DNA of 64,000 nt. It comes from Cydia pomonella (Eukaryota; Arthropoda; Insecta; Lepidoptera; Tortricidae). Numbering within the stretch: position 1 is the stretch's first letter; each line of letters opens with the position of its first letter. Below are positions 10,613 to 21,073 of the stretch, one piece after another. The position numbers were made by a program, and so were the translations under genes. The stretch covers positions 310,001 to 374,000 of the forward strand of contig NC_084708.1 of the NCBI RefSeq assembly GCF_033807575.1, in the 5' to 3' direction. The notes under the pieces are model-generated. The model searched no databases. It saw nothing but the letters and a program-made list of their open reading frames with translations, and was not told the origin of the DNA.

Positions 10613-11712
10613 ATACTCGTATTTGGATATTAGCAAGAATTATAGTAGAAATTAGATATAAATAGCTTCATAAAAAACGCATTTAACCGATTTGTAAGAC
10701 CGAATTAAGTGATCTCATAAGAGCTCCGTGAACAGTTTTGTGCAGAGCTCTCAAAATCACTGTGTTTTTGAAGGATTTATCAGCAAGAATTTAAATAATA
10801 CAAAATAGAATACTACCCATTAAAGGAACATTCACGTTGCCAAAGGAGATGCGATCTTGATTAGAGCCCGCTTACAATGTTACTACCGCTAATGAGCCGG
10901 GCAAAGGTTTCACAGCAACATTGGCTGACCAAAAAAAGGACCTTTTTTTGTAAGAGGGTTTATAGTAAATAGCGTGGACGAAGTTTCACGAATAAACACG
11001 CATAATGAAGGGGTCCGTGCCTTCGTCTCCTTCATGCGGTATGAAACAGCCATAAGAGCAAAAGGGGGGATATTTCGTTCGTTCCAATTAACAATCCTTA
11101 CTTTTCTTTAGCATTTTCTTGTGTTTAGAGGTGCTTTCATAATATCCATAAAATGGAGAGACAAAACCTGATATCTTCGATCAATTTAGCATAATTATAA
11201 CAAATCTCTTTTACTAATTTGACCTCTCGTAGCCAGGGTCATTCCAGCTTGCTGCAAAATAATATTTATTACACCATTACACAATACGGTACCGTTAAGC
11301 GGTTTTTTCGTGCCTTATCCCGACCAATGTAAGAAGACCCCTCATGCTTCACTTTAACTGCATATATTTCTGAGAAACATCATGCATTCGGGGATCACTA
11401 CAAACTGGGTATATTATGACGCGAAACTTTGCAAAATTACATGTGCGTGTGAATAAAAAAAATAATGAAATCATTTCTCACAAAATGCTTAGTTTGTGTG
11501 TGAAATGATGAATTTATAAGTGCACGAGTATGTTGGTAAGCTTTATTTTGACTAACAGAGCTCGAGCTCGTGCAATTCGTGTCCAATTCTATAACAAAAC
11601 GTGTTTTACCTACTTGGGAAAGAAAGTGTCATGGGTTTTAATTTCAAACTTGGCGGTAAGTGTAAATAATCGAATTTAATAAACTGTCGTGAGACATACT
11701 AACATTAATTTA
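10613..11712. other. no gene seen
   Basis: AT-rich; no coding or repeat signature I can name. Confidence 0.4.
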
Positions 11713-11762
11713 GTTAAGTAAGTAAATATTTTTATTGCACCAATAATAATAAATTGCTTTTG
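11713..11762 (-). repeat. LINE 3' tail fragment
   Basis: TAAGTAAGTAAATATTTTTA followed by TTGCACCAATAAT matches the tail at 25890-26045, read on the minus strand. Only about 50 bp remain. Confidence 0.5.
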
Positions 11763-12690
11763 TTAATTTTTCATGGACTGTACGGCTTATTTTAAAAATG
11801 TACCCTTATAGAATATAGATAGTAAATATGTTTATAACTTTTCGTTTATCGCTGCTATACATTTGGCGTCGAAAAGCCAATGAATACAAATACAAACGAA
11901 AGTCGAGCAAAAATGCCATGAGGGGCATGAGGATTGAAAATTTTCTGGAAATCGAGATTTCATCAAGACCTTCATTACATTGCACGTAGTAAATAGAAGG
12001 TTAGAACATGCCTATTAACGAGGTCCAACAAGCAAATTAGGCTTCAAAGTTCATTCATTTAGTAATGTCTACAGGAAAGATACATAGCGTTAATTGATAC
12101 TTTAAAGGTTTTTGACCCAGGACAACGCTACGCGCTAGGAAGATCATGATGACAAATAAATTCTGAAATAGATTCTAAAAATGGATTAGGTTAGAATGGA
12201 GTAGGTATAGTTAGGTACTATTGTGAGAATGGCTAGGTGTGAAATCAGCCGTCTGGCAAAGTCACGGCCGTACAAGGCCGCCATACAATATCACCACTGT
12301 CAACTGCCGCGCTCAGTACCGGTAGCCCACACAAATATATTCATAATTTTGTGAGTTGATGGATAATAGGCAGTCAAGTGCAGGCGACGTTAATAATTTT
12401 GAATTATAGTATGTAGTCACACAGTGTATTAGTGATAAGACGGTACTGTAATGCTTTATATATATATATAAAAAAAAAATTAAAAATAATACAGGGTGGT
12501 AGCTCAAAAATACTGATCAAGAATTTTTTGGAATATTTTTTACTTACATGTCTTTTGCAAAATGTCATTAAAAAAAAACAATCATTTAACTAAAACAAAA
12601 GATATTATCTTCAAAACATTATTTAGTTTTGAAACACAAACACAATATACCGTAGTAAAAAAAACAGATGTTTCATTTTCTAGATCTTGA
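11763..12690. other. no gene seen
   Basis: AT-rich. A 64-codon minus-strand frame (12313-12507) has no motif. Confidence 0.4.
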
Positions 12691-12773
12691 TTTTTTAATG
12701 ATATAGGAAACAAACAAGCAGACGAATCGCCTGACGGAAGCGATTACCGACGTCCATGGACACCTGCAACACC
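12691..12773 (-). mobile_element. 3' end of LINE family A
   Basis: Minus-strand 3' UTR sequence with GATTACCGACGTCCATGG and CACCTGCAACACC, as at 7700 and 50250. A second, more diverged trace follows at about 12925-12975 (CACACCTGATGGTAAGTG). Confidence 0.6.
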
Positions 12774-13143
12774 ATATTGATATATTAGATTTCCGAATAA
12801 TATCTGCCCATCAGACGACTTGTCACAAAAATCACATTTTTGTCAAAGTTATTTATATTTTAAAATATTTCTGTATGAAATTAATTTAGGTTGACGAAAA
12901 GAAAAGGGGAGATTTTTTTTTATGGAGGATAGGCAAGCGTTTGACCACGATCACACCTGATGGTAAGTGATGAATTTCAAGTTCGTGGGTACTTGGGTGG
13001 GCACTGGGCAGTGATCTGATTTACAGGCCTCTTACTATACATAACTTTTTACTGATAAATTAATGTACAATATTGACGAAATACTTAGTATTATGGTCTA
13101 ACTTATCTATTGTAGATTTAAGACGTTACTTGAAAATATCCAT
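12774..13143. other. no gene seen
   Basis: AT-rich apart from the diverged LINE trace at 12925-12975. Confidence 0.35.
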
Positions 13144-13530
13144 TCTTAATATGTATTATAAATGCAAAAAATGTTTCAGAAAAGTTAATATTATAAATGC
13201 ATAAACCGCCGAACCGATTTAGTTGAGGTAAAGATATTGTTTAAGTCCCGTGGAAGGACATAGGAATGTTTTTAATTCCCTTCCCTTAAGAGAGTGAAAA
13301 GCGGGGTGGAAATGAGATAATGGATGCTTCGCATGATAATTGATATATTCGTAACCATATGCTTAAATTAAATTATTCTCATTATACTTTCTCGAGACAT
13401 TATGGCGTTATAGTTTCCTCTCAAATAAGAAAGTTTATAGGTATGACAGATCAATAAAAAGCAAATTGTATAAAAAATTTGTTTCCAAAATTACTACTTC
13501 CAAGCAGACAAAGTCACGGGCAAAAGCTAG
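13144..13530 (+). mobile_element. Helitron-like element (TC...CTAG|T)
   Basis: It starts TCTTAATATGTATTATAAAT, has GCATAAACCGCCGAACCG and AAGTCCCGTGGAAGGACAT, and ends AAAGTCACGGGCAAAAGCTAG before a T. The terminal TC/CTRR-T pattern is that of Helitrons. Non-coding, so non-autonomous. Confidence 0.6.
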
Positions 13531-14429
13531 TTCGTTATAAATTGAATATCAACGGCAAACGTTAAATGTCAAACAATATCAATACAAGATTATGTGGCAG
13601 CCGGAGCCCGCAACAATATTTGACTTCTGTCAAAATATGCCGGCGACAACGCCCGCGTAATGTGTTCTTACTTCTTAGTATTGACACGTATAAATACTAT
13701 AAATAGCAACAATGAATTAGACAAAACCAGACCTTATCTCTTCGCAATAAGGTTTATGAATGGTCAGTGACTGAGTAAACTCTTTTAAAGGTGGTCTTTT
13801 ATCGCTCATTTTAGAACGGTATTATTTTTTAATCACCCGCTTTGGTTTCGTTGCACCTTAATTTCATTTTACCCATTTACCATTTCCCGTAACTAAAAAC
13901 GGAATAGTATCCAAATGATTGAATCACAGAATGCCAATATACTTAACAATAATTTAAAAAAATATTGTTACGTAATACCTACCTACGACAAAGATTATAA
14001 AATTGTACTCAAGACATATTTTAATTGAAAGTACCTATTAAACATATGAAGGAAGTGTTATCGGCAATTCGGCCTTTAAAAAGAACACTAACACTTACAC
14101 TTACTTTACTACTTTACTTTACTTTTTACTTTTTAACATTTGGATATTTTGAGACTGCCTTACCAGTGTCCACTAGCGCAGGCACTATACTCTGTATCTT
14201 TAGGTATTTAAATGAAATTAAACAAACAATTTGTACATTTTCGGTTAGTTATAACATTTAATGGTTAACCAACCAAATGCAAAACAGCCTGGATCTGTGA
14301 CTGAACGACCTGACTTTAACCTATATTATTTGATCATGTAATGTGTTCAACTGGTTAAGTAGACACTTGACAGTAGATTTTGTTTACTTTTATTTAAATA
14401 CCTAGAGATACAGAGATTACAGAGTATAA
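13531..14429. other. no gene; pyrimidine-rich tract
   Basis: A degenerate ACTTTACTT tract lies at about 14085-14135. The overlapping 78-codon frame (14025-14261) has no motif beyond the low-complexity part. Confidence 0.4.
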
Positions 14430-14920
14430 TCCTTCAAATGCACGCCAGAAGCCCTATAGGGACAGTGCGCGTTGGAGGGTCTGCCATCTTGTGGCCTGAA
14501 TCGGAACCATAAACATGTACATTTACACGTCACGTGTTGTCTTGTGCATAGTAGGTTCTGCCATCTTGTGAGCTACATCGGAACAATAAACATCACATTT
14601 ACGCCTCGCGCCAAAAATCTGACGGCTCCTGTGCTGCCTCCTACAGTTCATGCACGCTCCCTACCGTTGGTGAAGGAATCGGCAATCCGAGTGGTGACTT
14701 GGTGAGATGATAATTGTTAGTAAACCGCTAATTTTCTAAATAATCCTTCAAATGCCCGCCATAAGCCCTATCGTTGGTGAAGGAATCGGCAAGTAATGGA
14801 GCCCGGCAGCGGAACGAGCATTGTTTCATGACGCTCGTTACGATCCCACGGCACGCCGCCATCTTGGATTACAATTTCGGCGGTTTTAGGGTTCCACAGT
14901 GCAGTTTTATATATTTCAGA
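14430..14920 (+). promoter_or_regulatory. LINE 5' region with repeated blocks and YY1/Pho-like motifs
   Basis: The block ATAATCCTTCAAATGC...GCCCTAT occurs at about 14428 and 14741. The block GTTGGTGAAGGAATCGGCAA occurs at 14666 and 14773, ~107 bp apart. GCCATCTTG occurs at 14483, 14560 and, as GCCGCCATCTTG, at 14855-14866. The last is an excellent match to the vertebrate YY1/insect Pho site. An internal RNA polymerase II promoter is expected here for this class of LINE; the use of these motifs is inference. Confidence 0.6.
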
Positions 14921-16600
14921 ATGGCTTCAAATGTTCTTACACGTCAAGGCACAACTCGCCACCTGGAAATGCAACTGAAAGCGACATTAAAAGAGCTTGA
15001 GATCTCGAGAAAGGACTGTAACAACCTAATATGTGAACGAGATGAAAGTGAAGTGGAAGTGGCAAAAATAGTTCAAAGAAACTCTGAGCTAAAGAACCAG
15101 CTGAATGTACTACACTCTGATTACATGGACAGTGTGAAACAGTGTCAACACCTACAGTGTATTGTGGACACATTTGATAACTGTGTTTTAAACTATGAAT
15201 CCAATTTAAGGCGTATCAGTGACCTAGAAAGTGAACTGAATGAAGCAAATTTATTAATAAGTGATCTGCGGAGTCAATGTGAGATGAATGAAACTGTACA
15301 TACACAGAGCCTTTTTGCTGAAATGTCAGTTATGGATGTGACTAAAGTTGATTCTTCCCCTTCTTATTATTTTGCAAGTAACAAGAAATTGAGGAAATAT
15401 ATTAAATTAAATAAATTTATAAGGCGCACTCAGAAACTTATTAAATCAAATGAAAGTGTGCAACTCAATGTGAAACTTATAAGGAAACAAAGTGACCTTG
15501 TGGAAAAATTAGATCGGTGTCATGGAAAATTACAGGACAATATTGATTTATATGAGACTGAAAAATTTAGACTTCAGTCCGAAATAAGTAGATTGAAATG
15601 GTCACTCAAAACCTTAAGTGATAATTACAATCATATTGTAAAAGAAAACCAACAGCATGTCAACTCTGCCTCAGACCTGGTCGACCTCTGCCATGAAAAT
15701 GAGGAACTGATACAAGACCTGATGAGCAAGTGTTCCTGTCAACCATCTCCCGAGGTGCAGTGCCGGAGCCCGGGGAGCGCGTTGAGTGAGTCGAGCGCCG
15801 CGCCTCTGCTGGCGACCCCCGCTCCGCGTCCCCTGACCCCGGCCGCGCCCCAGCCTGCACGACCTGACCTCAGGAGTCCCCAGAGCCAGGACACGTCACA
15901 GTCAACCGACGCCCCGCGCCGCCCGGGCCCCGCAGCGCCCGCCCCGGCGCCCGCCGCGCCCCTGCCCGCGCGCCCTGACCTGAGCCAGGACACTCCTTCC
16001 CCGTCGACAGTCGTCTACTCTGATGGTATTGGTGCCGGCCTCGGATCCATGTTGAGTGAATGTCTCCAGCAGAAGGTGACAAATATATGTATGCGTGGTG
16101 CCTCCATCAAATGTTTTGTGGACCGCTTAGCGAAGGACAAATTTGATAGGGGCACCACTCTAATTGTACATTTGGGCGATAGTGTTGGCGTAAGGAAATC
16201 CCACCTAGAACCCCTTATGCAAACACTGTCAGATATTGAGCAGCGTGGAATTTATAAAATTATTTTGTGTGCCTTTCCGTATTCCAATTCAGTATCTCGT
16301 GAACATAATATTAGAGTGTCCGAATTAAATTCCATGCTGTACACTGTGACATGTTACAACAGTAACTACCATTTTATGGATATCAACCAAATGTACAAAA
16401 GAAACTTTTATAATGTCACATTGTATGATCAATATTTGTATGTACCGAGAAACTGTAAAGTTACAACAGCCAAATTGCTTGCTTACAACATTGAACCTGG
16501 GCTTTTTGACTCTGCAGCCAGTGGCAACAGCGCCAGCGGCGCCACGAGCGCAGGCGCGAGCGCAGTCTCTCCCGGGGGGCGCCCACAGCATTTAAACTGA
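14921..16600 (+). CDS. LINE ORF1 protein (coiled coil + SGNH-like domain)
   Basis: 559 residues from the ATG at 14921 (MASNVLTRQG). The frame is open back to a TTG at 14774 with another ATG at 14828, so a longer start is possible. Residues ~12-150 and ~165-240 are heptad-rich coiled coil, expected to trimerise. A Pro/Ala/Ser linker of ~85 residues follows, encoded by very GC-rich DNA (15755-16005), with a repeated PARPDL motif. The C-terminal ~180 residues (VVYSDGIGAGLGS, IVHLGDSVG, YKIILCAFPYS) resemble the SGNH/esterase-like domain of CR1 and related ORF1 proteins, though the catalytic residues look eroded. The expected role is RNA binding and RNP formation. The last codons are CAT TTA AAC before TGA. 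Confidence 0.85.
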   Translation: MASNVLTRQGTTRHLEMQLKATLKELEISRKDCNNLICERDESEVEVAKIVQRNSELKNQLNVLHSDYMDSVKQCQHLQCIVDTFDNCVLNYESNLRRISDLESELNEANLLISDLRSQCEMNETVHTQSLFAEMSVMDVTKVDSSPSYYFASNKKLRKYIKLNKFIRRTQKLIKSNESVQLNVKLIRKQSDLVEKLDRCHGKLQDNIDLYETEKFRLQSEISRLKWSLKTLSDNYNHIVKENQQHVNSASDLVDLCHENEELIQDLMSKCSCQPSPEVQCRSPGSALSESSAAPLLATPAPRPLTPAAPQPARPDLRSPQSQDTSQSTDAPRRPGPAAPAPAPAAPLPARPDLSQDTPSPSTVVYSDGIGAGLGSMLSECLQQKVTNICMRGASIKCFVDRLAKDKFDRGTTLIVHLGDSVGVRKSHLEPLMQTLSDIEQRGIYKIILCAFPYSNSVSREHNIRVSELNSMLYTVTCYNSNYHFMDINQMYKRNFYNVTLYDQYLYVPRNCKVTTAKLLAYNIEPGLFDSAASGNSASGATSAGASAVSPGGRPQHLN

Positions 16601-16665
16601 CTGCTGAGACAGCGGAGAAGCCCCGCGAGATCATGTTAGTCCACCAAAACCTACAGGGCTTCTCC
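16591..16665 (+). promoter_or_regulatory. candidate -1 frameshift / re-initiation signal at the ORF1-ORF2 junction
   Basis: T TTA AAC (16591-16597) is a canonical X XXY YYZ slippery heptamer in the ORF1 zero frame, immediately before the ORF1 stop TGA (16598-16600). A -1 slip gives TTT AAA CTG ACT..., open through to the ORF2 ATG at 16633. Five nt after the heptamer, GCTG-AGA-CAGC can form a small hairpin. GGAGAAGCCC (16614-16623) is the exact complement of GGGCTTCTCC (16656-16665), a 10 bp stem whose loop contains the ORF2 ATG. Termination and re-initiation at that ATG is the alternative. Confidence 0.6.
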
Positions 16666-19476
16666 AGCAAGGAATTAGAGGTGGGTCTGTTCTTAGAATC
16701 TCTAGATGTAGATATTATGTGTATTACGGAACACTGGCTCAAGGAATATGAATTGTTATTACTCAATATTTATAATTATGATATAGTTAGCTCGTTCAGT
16801 AGAAAGTCGGCCATTCACGGGGGCTCATTGATTATAGTGAAAAGAAAATTTAAATGCAAGGAAAGAAACGACATAGTCAAACTTTCTATTGAGCGAACTA
16901 TAGAAATATCATGTGTGGAAATGGAGAGTCACATTATAATACCACCTTCGTCGGATTTTAGCCAGTTTGAGTCCGTGATGGAAGATGCGTTGAAACGAGT
17001 CTTTGTTAGCAGTAGGAAGATAATAGTTTGTGGGGACTTTAATGTTAATATATTAGATCCCACACATGCACACACTGTAAGACTTCTAAACCTTTATCAG
17101 TCTTTTGACTTGTTTCCGCTATTCAACGAGCCCACAAGGATTACAGCTAGCACGGCGACATGTTTGGACAATGTATTCTATAATTGTGAAGTTATAAAAA
17201 AAGAGATCTTTAGCTGCTTCAACTCTGATCACTGTGGTCAAAAAGCCTATTTCCAAGTCAATGTTATAAGACAACAGCAATCATTTACATATAGACCCAT
17301 CACTGCCAGTCGAATGGAAAGGTTTAGAGAAGGTGTTATATCCAAGGTACCAGCACTGATTACAGGTGAGCAAGATCCTGATACACTATACAAGGAACTG
17401 TCGAATGTGATACATGACGTCCACAAGAATATTTTTAAAACAAAGACTCTAAAGCAAGGATCACTGAAAACAAGGTTTAGTGAATGGGCCACAGTGGGCA
17501 TCCATAAGAGTAGGAATAGATTGTATGACCTGTATGAAATGAGGAGCATTAACCATGACGAGAATTTTGCAGAATATGTAAAAAAATATTCAAAAGTGTT
17601 TAAGAAAGTCTGCGCCGCGGCTAAGTCTGCCTTTATAGGTCAGAAAGTCAGGTCAGCTGACAATAAAGTAAAAGCTACTTGGACTGTAATAAACACTGAA
17701 ACTGGAAAAACGAAACCCCGTGATGGCCACTACAGACTGAAAGTTCAAGACCGAATATTGTCTGCAGACCTGGATGTTGCTGGCGCCTTTCAACACTTTT
17801 TCACCAACATAGCCACAGATGCTACACGGAACTTGAACTCCTCTGTAGCAAAGGCTGGTGTTTACTTAGATACAAACAATGTCAAGAAATGCAGCATGGA
17901 ATTATACTTCCAATATACTGACCCCCATGAAATCATTAAAACGTTCAAGTCCTTGAAATTAAAGAATACTGAGGACCTTTGGGGGATCTCTGTGAAAGTC
18001 ATGCAATCTGTAATCGACGTAGTGGCACCGTATTTGGCCGATATATTTAATGCTTGTGTTAGAGAATGTGTATTTCCCGATCTGATGAAGTACAGTAAGG
18101 TCATTCCTCTATTTAAAGCGGGCAGCAAAGATGACCTTGGAAATTTTAGACCTATTTCAATACTTCCTGTTCTCAGTAAAGTGTTTGAAAAAATTGTATT
18201 AAACCAATTGCTTCGACATTTCAACTCGAATGAACTACTTCAAGATCAGCAATTTGGTTTTACAAGAGGTCGTTCGACGACTGATGCCGCCTCTGTACTA
18301 ATCAAGCACATATACGACGCCTGGGAACACTCGCTAGATGCTATAGGTGTCTTCTGCGATCTGTCCAAAGCATTTGATTGCGTGGAGCATGACACACTTT
18401 TACACAAGCTGAAGCACTACGGTCTGTCAACGGAAGCTCTAAGCCTTGTTAAGTCTTACTTAAACCAAAGAACCCAGAAAGTGGTTGTAAATGGAACGGA
18501 GTCTACTGGAATGACTGTAAAGCTCGGAGTTCCACAGGGTTCAATTTTGGGTCCTTTTCTCTTCCTTGTATATATAAATGATCTGCCGAACCTTGTAAAA
18601 CATAAATGTGAGATAGTCTTATTTGCTGATGACACCTCACTAATTTTCAAAGTTGACAGGAAACTGAGCGATTATAGCCAAGTCAATGAAACTTTGGAAA
18701 AGGTACTAGAATGGTTCACAGCAAATAACTTACTTCTTAATGCGAAAAAGACGAAATGTGTCAAATTTTCGCTGCCGAATGTAAGAAAATCTGAAACTAT
18801 CATCACATTAAATGGCGAAACGCTGGACCTTGTCGAGAATACGGTTTTTCTGGGCCTTACTTTAGATAGTAAACTGCAATGGGCCCCTCACATATCTGCC
18901 CTGGCGAAAAGGTTGAGCTCTGCCGCGTATGCAGTAAGAAGAATCAGGCAGTTTACTGACGTGGAGACAGCTCGCCTAGTTTACTTCAGTTACTTTCACA
19001 GTATTATGTCTTATGGCATACTGGCGTGGGGCAAAGCAGCTGACATAGAAACCATCTTCGTTCTTCAGAAGAGGGCAATCAGATCTATTTATAACATGGC
19101 TTCTCGTGACTCACTGAGAGAACGATTCAAGGAAATAGATATTCTCACAGTAGCTTCACAATACATACTAGATGTGATAATGTATACGCATAAGAATATA
19201 AAGTCCTTTAAGAAACTGTCCGATATCCATAGTTATAATACGCGAAATAAACATAAGTTAGTAGTCTCCAAGTTTCGTCTACAGAAAGTTAAAAAATCGT
19301 TCATGGGAAACTGTGTAACATTTTATAACAAAGTACCCTTAGAGGCATGGAACCTGCCCTATACTTCATTCAAGCAATACGTCAAAAATGCACTTCTCAA
19401 AAAGGGATACTATAAAATAGATGACTACTTGGGAGACACGGAATCATGGCCAAGTATACAGTCTCAAAAGCTGTAA
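16633..19476 (+). CDS. LINE ORF2: AP endonuclease + reverse transcriptase
   Basis: 947 residues from ATG 16633; the frame is open upstream into the ORF1 3' end. N-terminal AP-like endonuclease (1-210): HQN at 4-6, ITEHWL at 31-36, GGSLIIVK at 63-70, GDFNVN at 134-139, LDNVF at 178-182, SDH at 198-200. Reverse transcriptase (~450-750): NFRPISILP, DLSKAFDCV, GVPQGSILGP (632-641), FADDT catalytic motif (664-668), LGLTLD. The protein nicks target DNA and copies the element RNA at the nick. One oddity: around residue 100-106 the usual YRPP element of the endonuclease reads HIIIPPSSDF, so the Tyr-Arg pair seems deleted in frame. No RNase H or terminal zinc knuckle is visible, as in jockey/CR1. Confidence 0.93.
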   Translation: MLVHQNLQGFSSKELEVGLFLESLDVDIMCITEHWLKEYELLLLNIYNYDIVSSFSRKSAIHGGSLIIVKRKFKCKERNDIVKLSIERTIEISCVEMESHIIIPPSSDFSQFESVMEDALKRVFVSSRKIIVCGDFNVNILDPTHAHTVRLLNLYQSFDLFPLFNEPTRITASTATCLDNVFYNCEVIKKEIFSCFNSDHCGQKAYFQVNVIRQQQSFTYRPITASRMERFREGVISKVPALITGEQDPDTLYKELSNVIHDVHKNIFKTKTLKQGSLKTRFSEWATVGIHKSRNRLYDLYEMRSINHDENFAEYVKKYSKVFKKVCAAAKSAFIGQKVRSADNKVKATWTVINTETGKTKPRDGHYRLKVQDRILSADLDVAGAFQHFFTNIATDATRNLNSSVAKAGVYLDTNNVKKCSMELYFQYTDPHEIIKTFKSLKLKNTEDLWGISVKVMQSVIDVVAPYLADIFNACVRECVFPDLMKYSKVIPLFKAGSKDDLGNFRPISILPVLSKVFEKIVLNQLLRHFNSNELLQDQQFGFTRGRSTTDAASVLIKHIYDAWEHSLDAIGVFCDLSKAFDCVEHDTLLHKLKHYGLSTEALSLVKSYLNQRTQKVVVNGTESTGMTVKLGVPQGSILGPFLFLVYINDLPNLVKHKCEIVLFADDTSLIFKVDRKLSDYSQVNETLEKVLEWFTANNLLLNAKKTKCVKFSLPNVRKSETIITLNGETLDLVENTVFLGLTLDSKLQWAPHISALAKRLSSAAYAVRRIRQFTDVETARLVYFSYFHSIMSYGILAWGKAADIETIFVLQKRAIRSIYNMASRDSLRERFKEIDILTVASQYILDVIMYTHKNIKSFKKLSDIHSYNTRNKHKLVVSKFRLQKVKKSFMGNCVTFYNKVPLEAWNLPYTSFKQYVKNALLKKGYYKIDDYLGDTESWPSIQSQKL

Positions 19477-19597
19477 TAGTTTTGCGTGAAGTGTCCCGGA
19501 GAGGCATATGGCGCTGTTGTTTCTAGCTGTTCAACCTTATGTATTAATGTTTGTTATGTTTTAGTTATTTTGATGATGACATTGACATATTAAATAC

Positions 19598-20091
19598 ATA
19601 GTAGTTATGTATTCTGTAGAACTAGTTTTAAGATTGTTAGCTTAACAGTCTCTTGACGTGAAATATGTATTTCATACAATTTTTTATTTTTTTTATTCTT
19701 TGACATTTGGAGAACCTTTACACCTCCAAATCTTATTATTGTGTATTATTATTTTTCTCAGACCGTGGGGACCTTATACATCTCCAAACTTAATGTATTA
19801 ACCGTGGAGACTATACGTCTCTGTCATATTGTATAATATACTTGACTTGGTACATACTAGTTATGTACAGAATGTAGCATTAGTTTATGAGACTGCTAGT
19901 TTAACAGTCCAGACGCGGTTTATTTATTTAGTATAAATTTTATTTTGACACTTGGAGAGACTTTACACCTCCAAATTTTATTAGTATTAGTACTCTGACA
20001 TTGGGGACCTTTTACATCTCCAGATTTAATGTGTTTTTAACCATAGAGACTATACATCTCTATTGTATTGTATTAATTATTTATTTTAAGA
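19598..20091 (+). repeat. tandem ~240 bp duplication in the LINE 3' UTR
   Basis: Two diverged copies (about 19598-19849 and 19850-20091). Each holds the same ordered set: an ACATA-TAGTTATGTA phrase, TTGGAG...CTCCAA hairpin (19707, 19952), a GGGGACCTT...CATCTCC hairpin, and GAGACTATAC-TCTC (19807-19821, 20046-20060). Stem arms are kept while loops and spacers differ. Confidence 0.75.
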
Positions 20092-20264
20092 TTATTATAA
20101 TGTAATGTTTACCCAGGTATTGGCTGTTGTATTTATAAATGTTGTTATGTATTTTTCATGTCACTATATGATGTTACTATAAATGTTGTATTGACTTGTA
20201 AAAGAGCCCTTGAGGCCTACTTGCAGAATAAATTTTTGAATTTTGAAATTTTTGAATTTGAATT

Positions 20265-21073
20265 AATTGCCGCCAGGAATTGATGTATCAGCACCGCTGC
20301 TTTGACATCCACTGTTTAAGGGAACCTCGACACGAAAAGAATAAGAATATTGTGATTGATCCCCGTGACTCTTTTATAATCAGGTAAACCTGGACAGGCG
20401 TAGAAGTCGTTAAGAGAAAAAAGTGTTTTCTATAATGTTAAAATCCAGATAGGAAAATGGGGATTACGTTTGCTTGGAAAGCGGTCACGTGACGTCGTCC
20501 CCATTTATAACTAAAGCCCAACACTTTCTGTTAGTACGTATTCATAATCTCATCAAATTAGGTATCTATCTATTTGCAGGTTGGTAGTCGCAGAGATGAG
20601 ATTGTTTCACTTATCTTACTTGTTTCGTTGTGTAAGATACTGCAGGTGATTGTACCTGCCTTGTACATGTGCCGACGAATGGTGTCGAGTACCACTCCTT
20701 AAACGTGGGTGTGGGCGAAGCAACAGGTATGGGGACTATTGAGAGCGATGAACTACGATCAACCTGTCATTGTCGATGTCGGCCCATATGTTGCTTACTC
20801 GTAAAAATTAGAAAGACGTAACGTAACTATTTAAGTTAAGGACTAAACACTGCATCTATACTTCTTATGACTTACAGGTACTTTTTTCACGTGGCGTGGT
20901 TGCATTATATTTTAACATACAATTGAATCACGTCTTTTTCCAACTGATGTCAGTTTGATCTTCCGAATTCTGCATATCAGTATAATTACGTATAGATTGT
21001 TTTAAATAATAGTTTCAAACTAGGACTATAGAAGTTTGTGTAATCTAACATCTATATCTATCTATATGCCGTC
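20265..21073. other. no gene seen
   Basis: Immediate 3' flank of the LINE. Nothing recognised; no obvious match to the 5' flank. Confidence 0.4.

Larger units (their letters stand above)
14430..20264 (+). mobile_element. full-length CR1/jockey-type LINE
   Basis: A plus-strand non-LTR retrotransposon with 5' region, two long uninterrupted ORFs (14921-16600 and 16633-19476), a ~0.8 kb 3' UTR with AATAAA (20227) and a tail of TTTTGAA-like repeats (20233-20264). The lack of stops in 1500 codons suggests recent insertion or recent activity. The 5' boundary is set by the repeated block at 14430 and by the antisense copy at 6.5-7.0 kb. I could not identify a target-site duplication. The clade is inferred from ORF architecture (SGNH-like ORF1, AP endonuclease, FADD reverse transcriptase, no RNase H). 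Confidence 0.9.

Noticed and set aside
15660..16082. Three long minus-strand reading frames opposite LINE ORF1
   Set aside because: They overlap the GC-rich linker; Arg/Gly/Ala-rich text results from composition and the plus-strand ORF is clearly the real one.
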